Shown piece by piece: positions 35,904 through 43,582 of a stretch of DNA of 64,000 nt (position 1 is the first letter of the stretch; each line of letters starts with the position of its first letter). This stretch comes from Leptospira kobayashii (GTDB lineage: Bacteria > Spirochaetota > Leptospiria > Leptospirales > Leptospiraceae), in assembly GCF_003114835.2 (NCBI RefSeq), contig NZ_AP025028.1, positions 62,001 through 126,000 of the forward strand. Reading direction: 5' to 3'. The notes beneath the pieces were generated by a model. The model had not been told where the DNA came from and made no database searches. It worked only from the letters and a program-made list of their open reading frames with translations. A program made the translations under genes and the position numbers.

Positions 35904-36915
35904 AGTTTCCTGAATCTTTTAACCAGGAGGAAATCGTTCGGTTAAGATAGTCGGGCACTTCGGCTTGAATGAAGTGGCCGACTCCAGGAACGATTTTGAT
36001 CGTGAGATGGTCGGGATTTTCCATCCATGACTTTTCCAGATCAAGAGTGCTCAGCAAAGCATGGGTCTCTTCGATTCCATGCACATGTAAGACCGGGCAT
36101 TTGATCGCAGCGTCATAGATTTTCCTCATGGTCGGATCAAAAAGGTTGAGCGCAAACTGAGAGAATGTATAGTTAGCTTTGTAATAACTCATCATAGACG
36201 GGATGGACGATCTATTGAATGCCTCGATGTAACGGCTTTTAATTTGTGGATTTACAATCCAGTATGCCAAATCTTCCGCCGTCAGATGATCACCTTTGCC
36301 TTTAGCAAAGAACCGCGTGGCGTAAGCGCTCGCTCCGGCCTGCGCAATCTGATGGTTCCATGGGAGCAATTCCTTGGTAATGGCGCCTGGATGAGGAACG
36401 CTGAGAATCACAAGTCTTTGGACCAGATCAGGATTTTGCCCCGTGAATAACCATGATAAGGCGGCACCCCAGTCATGACCAACCAAGATGACCTTGCGTC
36501 CTTGGCTCTCTGCGTCGATCACGGCATGGATGTCACCCAGAAGAACCGGAGTTTTGTAGTTCTCGATCCCTTCTGGTCGGTCGCTTAAATCGTACCCGCG
36601 CAGATCAAGCGCGACCACTTGATAATCTTTTGAGAATGCTTGGATCTGATTTCGCCAAGAATACCAGAAGTCTGGAAATCCATGCACAAACACAATAAGC
36701 GGCTGTTTGTCCGATCCGATGGTGACATAGTGGATTTTCGTTCCCGCATTGTCCGCATACCTGTGCAAGAGCTTTGGATCCTTGTCGATATCGACTGCAG
36801 GCTCGCTCATTACAGACGGGATTTTGTTGTGCCAAATGGCAGGGGTTTCCCCGGACGCAGGAGGTGTGAACAGGGCGGCTCCCAAAAGCATCATCGAGCA
36901 GGTTTTTGAACTCAT
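35902..36915 (-). CDS. exported epoxide-hydrolase-like alpha/beta hydrolase
   Basis: A 337-residue protein with a signal peptide (MMLLGAALFTPPASGE). It has the epoxide hydrolase landmarks: oxyanion motif VFVHGFPDFWYSWR near residue 74, nucleophile Asp in LVGHDWGAALSWL near 147 (GHDWG rather than GxSxG), and catalytic His in PGVGHFIQAEVP near 313. Such enzymes open epoxides or dehalogenate. The base composition is clearly richer in G+C than the backbone, pointing to acquisition from another phylum. It is divergent from a TetR gene, with a shared palindromic operator between them. Confidence 0.88.
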   Translation of the reverse strand: MSSKTCSMMLLGAALFTPPASGETPAIWHNKIPSVMSEPAVDIDKDPKLLHRYADNAGTKIHYVTIGSDKQPLIVFVHGFPDFWYSWRNQIQAFSKDYQVVALDLRGYDLSDRPEGIENYKTPVLLGDIHAVIDAESQGRKVILVGHDWGAALSWLFTGQNPDLVQRLVILSVPHPGAITKELLPWNHQIAQAGASAYATRFFAKGKGDHLTAEDLAYWIVNPQIKSRYIEAFNRSSIPSMMSYYKANYTFSQFALNLFDPTMRKIYDAAIKCPVLHVHGIEETHALLSTLDLEKSWMENPDHLTIKIVPGVGHFIQAEVPDYLNRTISSWLKDSGN

Positions 36916-36950
36916 TTCAGTTCTCCTTCGGCATTACAGCGCTCATTTTT

Positions 36951-36985
36951 CTATGGCGATTGCCATAATATAGCAATCGCCATAG
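36951..36985. promoter_or_regulatory. perfect 13-bp-arm palindrome, TetR operator
   Basis: CTATGGCGATTGC (36951-36963) and GCAATCGCCATAG (36973-36985) are perfectly complementary around a 9-nt A+T-rich centre. It sits between the divergent hydrolase and TetR start codons and overlaps promoter elements in both directions, so a bound TetR dimer would silence both genes. Confidence 0.85.
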
Positions 36986-36988
36986 AAT
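36960..36988 (+). promoter_or_regulatory. sigma70-type promoter of the TetR gene, overlapping the operator
   Basis: TTGCCA (36960-36965), 17-bp spacer, TAGAAT (36983-36988), 29 bp before the TetR start codon. On the opposite strand the same palindrome yields TTGCTA-17-TAGAAA for the hydrolase gene, a near mirror image. Confidence 0.6.
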
Positions 36989-37017
36989 TGTCAAGTCAGG
37001 TGTGATATACTCAAAGT

Positions 37018-37599
37018 ATGCCTCGTAAAACTGACGCCCGTGACTGGGCCATTGCCACCGCCGAGAGACTGTTTCGCATCCAAGGTTACACTGCGACTGG
37101 ATTGAAACAGATCATTGAAGAAAGTGGCTCGCCTAAAGGATCGTTCTATTTTCACTTTCCACGTGGCAAGGCTCAACTCGCAGAAGAAGCGATTGATCGA
37201 TACCTTGCCACTCGAATTGCTCTCTTACGGAATATCTCGGCCAATACAGTGGGTGATGCTCTGAAATTTGTTCATCAGATTTTCGAAGCTTTCGCGGCCG
37301 AAATGGCCGCCTCTGATTTCCAGTATGGATGTTTAATGCAGAATCTGGCGAATGAGCTGCCCGCGCTCGACCCTGAGCTGACCAAACGGATAGCGCGTGG
37401 ATTTGTTGATTCGGAAGAGATTGTTGCGGAACATTTTAGAGGGTGCGGTTTTACTTCCGCACGCGCATCTTCTGCTGCAGCGGCGTTGGTAGCCGCCGTC
37501 GAGGGAGCCCGAACGATCGCCCGCTTGGAACGCACGCCGGCGATATTTGAGGCCCTTGCGGATGTTAGTGTCCAGGGGTGGGCTATTCCAAAAGGGTGA
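37018..37599 (+). CDS. TetR/AcrR-family repressor
   Basis: A 193-residue regulator. The N-terminal helix-turn-helix is ATAERLFRIQGYTATGLKQI followed by SGSPKGSFYFHFPRGKAQLA, typical of the TetR family (residues 12-55). The ligand-binding C-terminal half is of the LmrA/YxaF type (LANELPALDPELTKRIARGF). The G+C and codon use match the divergent hydrolase and differ from the surrounding genes. It probably represses the hydrolase and itself through the palindrome at 36951-36985; the inducer may be the hydrolase substrate (inference). Confidence 0.9.
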   Translation: MPRKTDARDWAIATAERLFRIQGYTATGLKQIIEESGSPKGSFYFHFPRGKAQLAEEAIDRYLATRIALLRNISANTVGDALKFVHQIFEAFAAEMAASDFQYGCLMQNLANELPALDPELTKRIARGFVDSEEIVAEHFRGCGFTSARASSAAAALVAAVEGARTIARLERTPAIFEALADVSVQGWAIPKG

Positions 37600-37719
37600 T
37601 CCAGGATTAGTGTTAGCGAAGGTCATAAATCTAATTTTCTATTTGAAAATTAAAACCAGTGAGTTGAGCGCTTCTAAGGAAGAGAAGTTCGGGCTGCCCT
37701 CGCAAGGGAGATGTTTCTC

Positions 37720-37737
37720 GCGGTCGTTTGACTCCCC
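37720..37737 (+). repeat. 18-bp direct repeat, right copy
   Basis: Identical to 35635-35652 and in the same orientation, 121 bp after the TetR stop and 153 bp from the 3' end of the tmRNA gene. A short GCCCTCGCAAGGG dyad lies just before it. Apart from this, 37600-37800 holds no gene. Confidence 0.7.
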
Positions 37738-37807
37738 GGTAAGAAATATAATTTAACAAATGTAATATGTTGATATAAGAACTCTTCTAGGGTGGAGATG
37801 TATATTG

Positions 37808-37831
37808 CGAAAAGCGTCCACGGAAGGACGC
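37808..37831 (-). terminator. rho-independent terminator of the tmRNA gene
   Basis: On the minus strand GCGTCC-TTCCGT-GGACGC is followed by TTTTCG. A second hairpin, TTGACCAT/ATGGTCAA at 37843-37860, lies between it and the mature tmRNA 3' end. Confidence 0.7.
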
Positions 37832-37889
37832 GGGCGCGATGTTTGACCATGGATGGTCAACAGAGCGCGAGCAATGCACATCGGAACTT

Positions 37890-38238
37890 TGGAGACGCCG
37901 GGAGTCGAACCCGGGTCCTATCGCCCTCAAATGCAGCTTCTACACGTTTAGATTGCATATAAAATTCGGACGGCCTTGCCCTGCAATCGGGGGAATCCTT
38001 CCTATCCAACTTAAAGTTCTACCGCGGTCGAAGCCGGAAACGACTTGCGATAGTCTTCTGAGAGGTGTCGATTTCTTGGCCACCAGAAGAAACAGCCAAT
38101 GAAACCGTAGAGCTTAAATTAAGCTGCTAGAGCAAATTCGTTATTTGCAGTTATTGTTTTGAAGGTTATTAAGCAGGACCCTCACCTCTACGTGCCACTG
38201 AACCCAAGCCAACAACAGTCGAAACCAATGTCGTCCCC
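37890..38238 (-). ncRNA. ssrA: transfer-messenger RNA
   Basis: On the minus strand the RNA starts GGGGACGACATTGGTTTCGA and ends GGTTCGACTCCCGGCGTCTCC-A. The 5' GGGGACG pairs with 3' CGTCTCC to form the tRNA-like acceptor stem, and the T-arm reads CCGGGTTCGACTCCCGG. The CCA tail is not encoded beyond the discriminator base. The tag frame (38119-38148) reads ANNEFALAA then TAA. With SmpB it rescues stalled ribosomes and marks proteins for proteolysis. The total length of 349 nt is normal for the one-piece form. Confidence 0.97.
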
Positions 38239-38247
38239 GTTCTATAT

Positions 38248-38278
38248 TTAATAGACGGTATAAGCTGGAAAGGTTCAA
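38248..38278 (-). promoter_or_regulatory. candidate tmRNA promoter
   Basis: On the minus strand TTGAAC, then 18-19 bp, then a TATTAA-like -10, ending about 9 bp before the tmRNA 5' end. The spacer is slightly long. Confidence 0.35.
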
Positions 38279-38332
38279 TGAAAAAAAGAATTGAATCCGA
38301 AAAGATTTCAATCTCCAATGAATTAGGTAATT

Positions 38333-39466
38333 ATGTCTCATTATCTTCGTGGTATTTTACTCCTTTTATTCTGTTTTTTGTTCTTACATTGCCAAGGTTC
38401 CGAGGTTCCGAGCGATGATTTGGTAACTCGTTCTCTTTATGGAGAAAACACGGAGCAAGTTGTCCGTGTGATCGGTTCCAAGGTCATCAATTTGGATGAA
38501 AATCCCGATTTGGAAGCAATTGTCCTCTCGCAATCCGGGCAAACCGAAGCGATTTCCGCTTATAAGAAGGAAGGAAGAACTTGGAAATTTCTTTGGAAAC
38601 AGGAATTTAATCAGCTAACACTTGGTAGTTTTCATTACGATCTGAAAAAACTTTCCTGGGAGTCGGGGACGATTCCCGGCAAAGAGAAAAAAATCCTGGA
38701 AGGGGATTGTATTCGTAGGGTTGTATTGGCGGAACTTGCGGGAGATTCGTTTAACTCTGTTTTTGTGGAAGTACTATCGGAAGAACCACCGATGGGGCTT
38801 TTTTCGATTCCTTTCGGATACAGAAAGGGGGTTAAAATCCTGGACGGCTTGCAATTGAAAGAACATGAGGAATTGGTTCGTACCAAACGACTTGAGTTCG
38901 AATACTCTCCCAAAGAAAAATCCGTTCGTATTTTTCCAACTAATCCGAATTATTCGCAGGAATTTATATTCAACGGTTGGGAGATGATTCCCAATCTGCC
39001 TATGCGACCGGTTCCTTCCTTTGTATCGCTTGAAGTGGAACCGAAACTGGAAATAGGTAAGGAGTCGAAAGTTACTTTGCAATTGAAAAACCGCGGAAAT
39101 TATACGACCGTAACTTATCTCTCCCTTTCTTTTCCGGGAGAAGCCAAAATTCGTTTGGATGAAAATGCGAAAGGACTTCGTTTTTATAACAAGGGTGCCA
39201 CTGTTTATAATATAGTTCAGAACAAACAGATTTCATCCACGCAATTGTTATTGGAAGCTACCAAAGAAGGTTGGGGTTCCAATTATAAGTACGGAATCAG
39301 TTTTTATTATACTCCTATGACAAAAGAAAATCAAAAATTTTTATTTCGTTCCTCTTTCAAATTTTATAAGGAAATCGTTTCCATACCGAATCGGTTCTCC
39401 GTCAATAAAACTGAAATCGATCAACAAGGATTTCCCACTTATCCAATGTTAATGGATGTTAAATGA
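38333..39466 (+). CDS. hypothetical lipoprotein (first gene of envelope operon)
   Basis: A 377-residue protein with the signal LLLLFCFLFLHC and lipobox Cys near residue 20. No domain is recognised. The second half (SFVSLEVEPKLEIGKESKV; VTLQLKNRGNYTTVTYLSLSF) looks like an immunoglobulin-type beta fold resembling exported adhesion or carrier domains. It overlaps the next gene by 4 nt and heads a five-gene operon that ends with an M14-like peptidase. A role in envelope assembly is inferred from this context only. Confidence 0.75.
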   Translation: MSHYLRGILLLLFCFLFLHCQGSEVPSDDLVTRSLYGENTEQVVRVIGSKVINLDENPDLEAIVLSQSGQTEAISAYKKEGRTWKFLWKQEFNQLTLGSFHYDLKKLSWESGTIPGKEKKILEGDCIRRVVLAELAGDSFNSVFVEVLSEEPPMGLFSIPFGYRKGVKILDGLQLKEHEELVRTKRLEFEYSPKEKSVRIFPTNPNYSQEFIFNGWEMIPNLPMRPVPSFVSLEVEPKLEIGKESKVTLQLKNRGNYTTVTYLSLSFPGEAKIRLDENAKGLRFYNKGATVYNIVQNKQISSTQLLLEATKEGWGSNYKYGISFYYTPMTKENQKFLFRSSFKFYKEIVSIPNRFSVNKTEIDQQGFPTYPMLMDVK

Positions 39467-40110
39467 AAGAAAACATATCCCCTGAATTGAGAGCTGCTCG
39501 GGAAGAAGTCGTCAGGGCACAGGTCGAGAGATTTCAGAATTTTTATTCTTCCTATTTCAATCGAAAGGAAACCATTGCGATGGCAAAGTTTTTCTTCGAA
39601 ACTGTATATAATTTGGAAGGGAAGGAAGAATGGGAAACCCTGGCTTTCAATACGTATGCAAAAGTAAAACATATGATGAAAGAAGGCACCCGGGAAAGTG
39701 TGGAACGACTTATCGAACTCAATACGATCACCGATGAACTGGATATAAAACTCGGCAAATTGCTTTTAGAACACGGTTGGAAGCCCGGAACAAAAATCTC
39801 GGAAGAAGAATATTTCGAAAGGTTTCGGGAATTGGGAGAATCTCAAAGCCGTAAAAAACAATTGGAAGTGGTTCTATTCAATCTAAGAAAATTTTACGAT
39901 CTTGCTCACAGACCTATCAATTCCTATATTATGAAACCTGCGGCAGTCATGGCACGCATGTTAGGTGTTTATCCTTTATTCAAAAAGGTAGAACAAGGAT
40001 ATTATGCCACCCTCCCGGTCTCTCCGGAAATTTTTAATTCGTTTTTCGATGAGGTGGAAAAAAGAGAATGGGAGTTTTTGTTCCAGGCATTTCCGGAGCT
40101 TAAAAAATAA
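39463..40110 (+). CDS. FFLEELY-motif-like cytosolic protein
   Basis: A 215-residue helical protein without signal peptide or membrane segment. It shows the pattern of the uncharacterised FFLEELY family. A motif FFFETVYNLEG near residue 39 stands in for the eponymous FFLEELYG. LIELNTITDELDIKL near 83 matches the conserved ELxxLxxELD, and there is a QLE-containing helix near 125. The C-terminal half ends in a helix EKREWEFLFQAF. It is the only clearly cytosolic protein between two exported ones in the operon, suggesting a partner for the MotB-like neighbour (inference). Assignment is by motif recall, not alignment. Confidence 0.6.
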   Translation: MKENISPELRAAREEVVRAQVERFQNFYSSYFNRKETIAMAKFFFETVYNLEGKEEWETLAFNTYAKVKHMMKEGTRESVERLIELNTITDELDIKLGKLLLEHGWKPGTKISEEEYFERFRELGESQSRKKQLEVVLFNLRKFYDLAHRPINSYIMKPAAVMARMLGVYPLFKKVEQGYYATLPVSPEIFNSFFDEVEKREWEFLFQAFPELKK

Positions 40111-40845
40111 ATGAGACGATCCAGGTTCAGAAAGTCGAGCGCAGAGGAAGAGGAAACATCGCATAACCAGGAGAGATGGCTCTTGACTTATGCGGATATG
40201 ATCACTTTGCTACTCGGACTTTTTATCATACTCTATGCGATCAGTAAGGTAGACTCGAAAAAATTATCCGAAGTGGCAACGGATATCAAAAGAGGTTTCG
40301 GATTGAATGCTTCCGCCATGGGTTTGATTGTCGAAGGTGGTTCGGGAATTTTGCAGGAAGATCTGATGGAGCCGAAGTCACAAGTGTATCGACTTTGGGA
40401 AAAGGTCGGATTCGCTTTGCGTTCCTTAAAGGAAAAAGCCAAATTGAAATTGGGACTTGCTGAAACGGAAGAGTTGAAATTAACTTTTTTGACATCGAAT
40501 CTTTCTTCGGGTGTCATACTGGAAGAAGATCCTGAGTTGGAGTTCGCATTCAAACAATTGGCGGAACTTTCGAAAGGAATGGACATAGACGTAGTTGTTC
40601 GGGTGCAGATACCGTATGAAGCAACCATTGATAAATCAAAATTTCAAAATTCCTGGGATTATCATTCTCACAGAGCTTCCATTATTGCCGAAAAATTAGT
40701 AACTGATTACGGAATTCCGAAAGAACAAGTATCTGTACAAGGTTATGCGACATTTCAAAAATCAGTTGATAGCGATACCCCCGAAAAAAAAGCGAAAGAA
40801 GAAAGAATCGAAGTGATTATCAGAAAAAAGGAACAGTCTCCATGA
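40111..40845 (+). CDS. MotB/OmpA-like peptidoglycan-binding membrane protein
   Basis: A 244-residue protein. The N-terminal plug region is followed by a single membrane helix ERWLLTYADMITLLLGLFII (residues 21-40), containing the Asp that carries protons in MotB. The C-terminal OmpA-like domain (SHRASIIAEKLVTDYGIPK then VSVQGYATF) binds peptidoglycan. No motA lies nearby, and it is embedded between lipoprotein genes. It may be a MotB-type stator unit used with a distant MotA, or a non-flagellar envelope motor or anchor. It follows the FFLEELY-like gene without gap and overlaps the next gene by 4 nt. Confidence 0.85.
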   Translation: MRRSRFRKSSAEEEETSHNQERWLLTYADMITLLLGLFIILYAISKVDSKKLSEVATDIKRGFGLNASAMGLIVEGGSGILQEDLMEPKSQVYRLWEKVGFALRSLKEKAKLKLGLAETEELKLTFLTSNLSSGVILEEDPELEFAFKQLAELSKGMDIDVVVRVQIPYEATIDKSKFQNSWDYHSHRASIIAEKLVTDYGIPKEQVSVQGYATFQKSVDSDTPEKKAKEERIEVIIRKKEQSP

Positions 40846-41264
40846 AGATCTCAAAGTTTTTTACATACTTACCCGTATATGTTTTGATTATAAGTTTTAG
40901 TTTTTTGTTTGGTGCCTGTAAAAAAAACAAAGGAATCGACTCGAACGAATGGAAGGAAGAGTCTTTAAAAATCACCGCTTCCCTTTGTGACAAATATAGA
41001 AAATGTTCCGATCCCGATTGGAAATCCGTTCCTGATAAACTCAAAGATTTTACAAAATCGAGATTGGATGAAACGAATTGTCAAAAAACATTTCGTGATA
41101 GTAATGCTTATAAATTGATCGGTGAAAATCCGGAAAACATAAAACTGTTGTATCGAGAATGTTCTAAAAAGATTCTTTCCGCATCCTGTGAAGAATTGAA
41201 ACAGGGTAAGGTGGATTCTTTACCCGAATGTGAAAATTTCAAAAAAATTCAATCTGGCGACTAA
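40842..41264 (+). CDS. Cys-rich hypothetical lipoprotein
   Basis: A 140-residue protein. The signal YVLIISFSFLFGAC gives a lipobox Cys near residue 26. The mature part has regularly placed cysteines (SLCDKYRKCSD near 47-57, NCQKTF near 78, YRECSKK near 107, SCEEL near 117, PECENF near 129), suggesting several disulfides. It resembles a family of small leptospiral lipoproteins known only as conserved hypotheticals. Its place between the MotB/OmpA protein and the peptidase suggests a periplasmic partner (inference). Confidence 0.72.
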   Translation: MKISKFFTYLPVYVLIISFSFLFGACKKNKGIDSNEWKEESLKITASLCDKYRKCSDPDWKSVPDKLKDFTKSRLDETNCQKTFRDSNAYKLIGENPENIKLLYRECSKKILSASCEELKQGKVDSLPECENFKKIQSGD

Positions 41265-41269
41265 CAAAT

Positions 41270-42259
41270 ATGCTTCGAGGACTTCGCAGATTAAACCGAT
41301 ATGAAAAACGAATCTTAGATATTGTTAAGATCGGTGGCAAACTGGTCCGTTTGCAACAGTTCGGATTTTCCAGAAAATCGGAAGAAGGATTTCGATTTCC
41401 CATTCATGCTTTGGAGATTGGGACGGAAAAAGCCGTCAGACAAAGACCGGTTGGAATCGTAGCCGGAGTGCATGGATTAGAGACGGTAGGAATTCGCATT
41501 CTACTCGATTTTTTAGAGTACATTTTGCACAAAAAAAGTGACGGCTATATGGAAGAGTTGGCGAAAGGAAAAGTCGGACTCGTAGTCATACCCATTGTCA
41601 ATCCGGGCGGGGTTGCTAAAAAATTCAGATCCAATCCTGCCGGCGTGGATTTGATGCGGAACTCGGGAGTGGAAGCCGAGTCCGCACCTTTGTTGTTTGG
41701 TGGACAGAAATGGACTCCTAAACTTCCTTACTTTCGCGGGAATTCTCTCGAGCCGGAATCAAGAGCACTGTATCGTTTCATTCATCAATACTTTTACCCT
41801 ACAAAAAATGCGATCATGCCAGTAATGGATTTGCATTCGGGATTCGGTACGATTGATCATGTTTGGTGGCCGTATGCCGGCACGAAAACTCCCTGCGTCG
41901 ATACTCCTATTTATGAAAGGATGGCGGAGTTTTTAGCGAAAGGGAAAAAACACACCCGTTTCAAATTTGGACCGCAAAGCGAGACTTATACGACGCATGG
42001 GGATCTTTGGGATTTGTTCTACGACCATTATATTGAGAAAGTTTTACCGGCTAATCCCAAATCCAATTCCCGTTTTCTGCCACTTACTTTAGAAGTGGGA
42101 ACTTGGTCCGATATCAAAGACAACCCGTCCAAGTTATTTAGGAAACGGGGAATCTTTAATCCCGCCAAAGAGAATAAATTCGAAACGATTACGACTTATA
42201 GGGATTTTTTAAGAGACTTCGTATTACTCGGACAATCGAATTTGAAAGATTGGACTTAG
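41270..42259 (+). CDS. M14-like zinc carboxypeptidase / succinylglutamate desuccinylase-fold protein
   Basis: A 329-residue protein. The zinc ligands lie in GVHGLETVGIRI near residue 68 (HxxE) and the third His in MDLHSGFGTIDH near 188, as in M14 peptidases and aspartoacylases. NPGGVAKKFRSNPAGVDLMRN near 110 is the usual NPDG/NRNF-like substrate-binding block. The catalytic Glu is probably in LTLEVGTWSD near 280. There is no signal peptide. It is the last gene of the envelope operon, 6 bp after the Cys-rich lipoprotein. It may trim a peptide or amino-acid amide from peptidoglycan; substrate unproven. Confidence 0.8.
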   Translation: MLRGLRRLNRYEKRILDIVKIGGKLVRLQQFGFSRKSEEGFRFPIHALEIGTEKAVRQRPVGIVAGVHGLETVGIRILLDFLEYILHKKSDGYMEELAKGKVGLVVIPIVNPGGVAKKFRSNPAGVDLMRNSGVEAESAPLLFGGQKWTPKLPYFRGNSLEPESRALYRFIHQYFYPTKNAIMPVMDLHSGFGTIDHVWWPYAGTKTPCVDTPIYERMAEFLAKGKKHTRFKFGPQSETYTTHGDLWDLFYDHYIEKVLPANPKSNSRFLPLTLEVGTWSDIKDNPSKLFRKRGIFNPAKENKFETITTYRDFLRDFVLLGQSNLKDWT

Positions 42260-42271
42260 GCGATTCTCTAT

Positions 42272-42877
42272 CTAAAAATCAATAATCGTTCTGAATGTTA
42301 GGTTGATTCTGGGTTGGATGATCTTTTTCGATTTCGGCAAGGAATGATTCCAATTGGTTTGTGTGCTTCCTTTCATCACAAGCAAACTCCCGTTTTCAAG
42401 ATAGATGGAAAAGGATTGCTTTGTATTCTTATGTTTGAATGAAAATTTCCGTTCCGCACCCAAACTGAGCGAAGCAATCACAGTATTGAGACCTAACGAT
42501 TTTTCATCATCGCTATGCCAAGACATACTTTCCTCTCCGTCATGGTATAAATTCAACAAACAGGAATTGAATTTTGTTTCGGAAATATCTTCTACTATCC
42601 TTCTGAGTTCCAAAAGTTCTTTCGTCCAAAGGAGCGCTTGTTTGGTGGTTCCGGAGTACGTATATTGATATTCATTGTCTCCATACCATGCCGCTTTTCT
42701 TTTCGTAATAATGTGTTTTCCGAAAATAATCGCTTCATCGTTTTTCCATTCTATGGTTTTGAATAATGTATCAAAATATCGATTTGCCTGATCCGTATCC
42801 AAAACCTTTCCGTAATAATGGACGATACCTTCATAAGGTAATAAATTCGTTAAGGTTTCCGAAGGAAAAAGATTCAT
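42272..42877 (-). CDS. AlkB-like 2-oxoglutarate/Fe(II) dioxygenase
   Basis: A 201-residue enzyme of the AlkB fold. The Fe(II) site is MSWHSDDEKSLGL near residue 116 (HxD) with a distal His in WNHSLPKSKK near 178. The 2-oxoglutarate-binding Arg residues are in QPRINLTFRTI near the C-terminus (RxNxTxR). YTYSGTTKQALLW near 72 forms the substrate lid. It repairs alkylated bases by oxidative demethylation. It is the last gene of a minus-strand run that begins with an Ada-like protein, forming a small alkylation-repair cluster. Confidence 0.9.
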   Translation of the reverse strand: MNLFPSETLTNLLPYEGIVHYYGKVLDTDQANRYFDTLFKTIEWKNDEAIIFGKHIITKRKAAWYGDNEYQYTYSGTTKQALLWTKELLELRRIVEDISETKFNSCLLNLYHDGEESMSWHSDDEKSLGLNTVIASLSLGAERKFSFKHKNTKQSFSIYLENGSLLVMKGSTQTNWNHSLPKSKKIIQPRINLTFRTIIDF

Positions 42878-42894
42878 GATATTTTCCGAGGATA

Positions 42895-43533
42895 CTATTG
42901 GGAAGATTCGCTTGTTAATTTATGCCATAGATCGGCACCGAAATTGCGAAAGCTTGCAGGTCCGTCTCCGAAGGCTTTGTCAAAAATAAAATCTCCTCCG
43001 TCCCAATCCGTTTCGGAAACTTTAACTCGTGTTCGACCTCGCATAGCGTGTTTTTTACCCGATTCGTACATAATTACCTTCATCGTAGACGGGCTTACAT
43101 CCCCGCGACAGGAAGTTACATAGGTAAGCCAAATTTCACTGATTTGATCTTTGTTGAGATCCGTTACAACGAATTCATCTTTTAAGAAGTTAGCTTCCAA
43201 ATCCAAAGGACAGTCTTTTATAAAATCATACACTTTCCAGGTTTGTTGAAATGATCCCTTTGTTCCGAGGTAATGGAATGCAAAAAGTTCCGCGTCTCTT
43301 GCGGATTCATCCGTTCCTTTGGGTGAAGGAATTGCACCTGTTTCCGTTAATAGAAGCAGATGTTCTCCTTGGGAATCTTTCCATTTTCTGGCTTCGATCA
43401 GTTTGCCGGAATAAGTGATGTTCTTTGGTAGTTGGTTTGAGGAAACTTTAGTTGTTAATAAAATTCCTTCGGAACGGATGGAAAATCCTAAAATCAAAAT
43501 CGTTAGTAAAAAGAATATCTGCCTTTTTTTCAT
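42895..43533 (-). CDS. exported hypothetical protein (M949_RS01915-like)
   Basis: A 212-residue protein with a signal peptide (KKRQIFFLLTILILGFSI). The conserved patch VTDLNKDQISEIWLTYVTSC near residue 125, with the calcium-loop-like DLNKDQISE, is followed by VSPSTMKVIMYE. This resembles proteins labelled M949_RS01915-family surface polysaccharide biosynthesis, a name of uncertain meaning. The gene sits between two 2OG-oxygenase genes, 50 bp from the upstream one. It has no evident link to DNA repair. Confidence 0.6.
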   Translation of the reverse strand: MKKRQIFFLLTILILGFSIRSEGILLTTKVSSNQLPKNITYSGKLIEARKWKDSQGEHLLLLTETGAIPSPKGTDESARDAELFAFHYLGTKGSFQQTWKVYDFIKDCPLDLEANFLKDEFVVTDLNKDQISEIWLTYVTSCRGDVSPSTMKVIMYESGKKHAMRGRTRVKVSETDWDGGDFIFDKAFGDGPASFRNFGADLWHKLTSESSQ

Positions 43534-43582
43534 AAATAAAATCCTTTGTTCTGAAAAATAAATTTTGAATATTTAATACAAG

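Noticed and set aside
37839..38102. An open reading frame of 87 codons opposite the tmRNA
   Set aside because: It lies on the wrong strand over conserved tmRNA structure and has no ribosome-binding site; the RNA explains the sequence.
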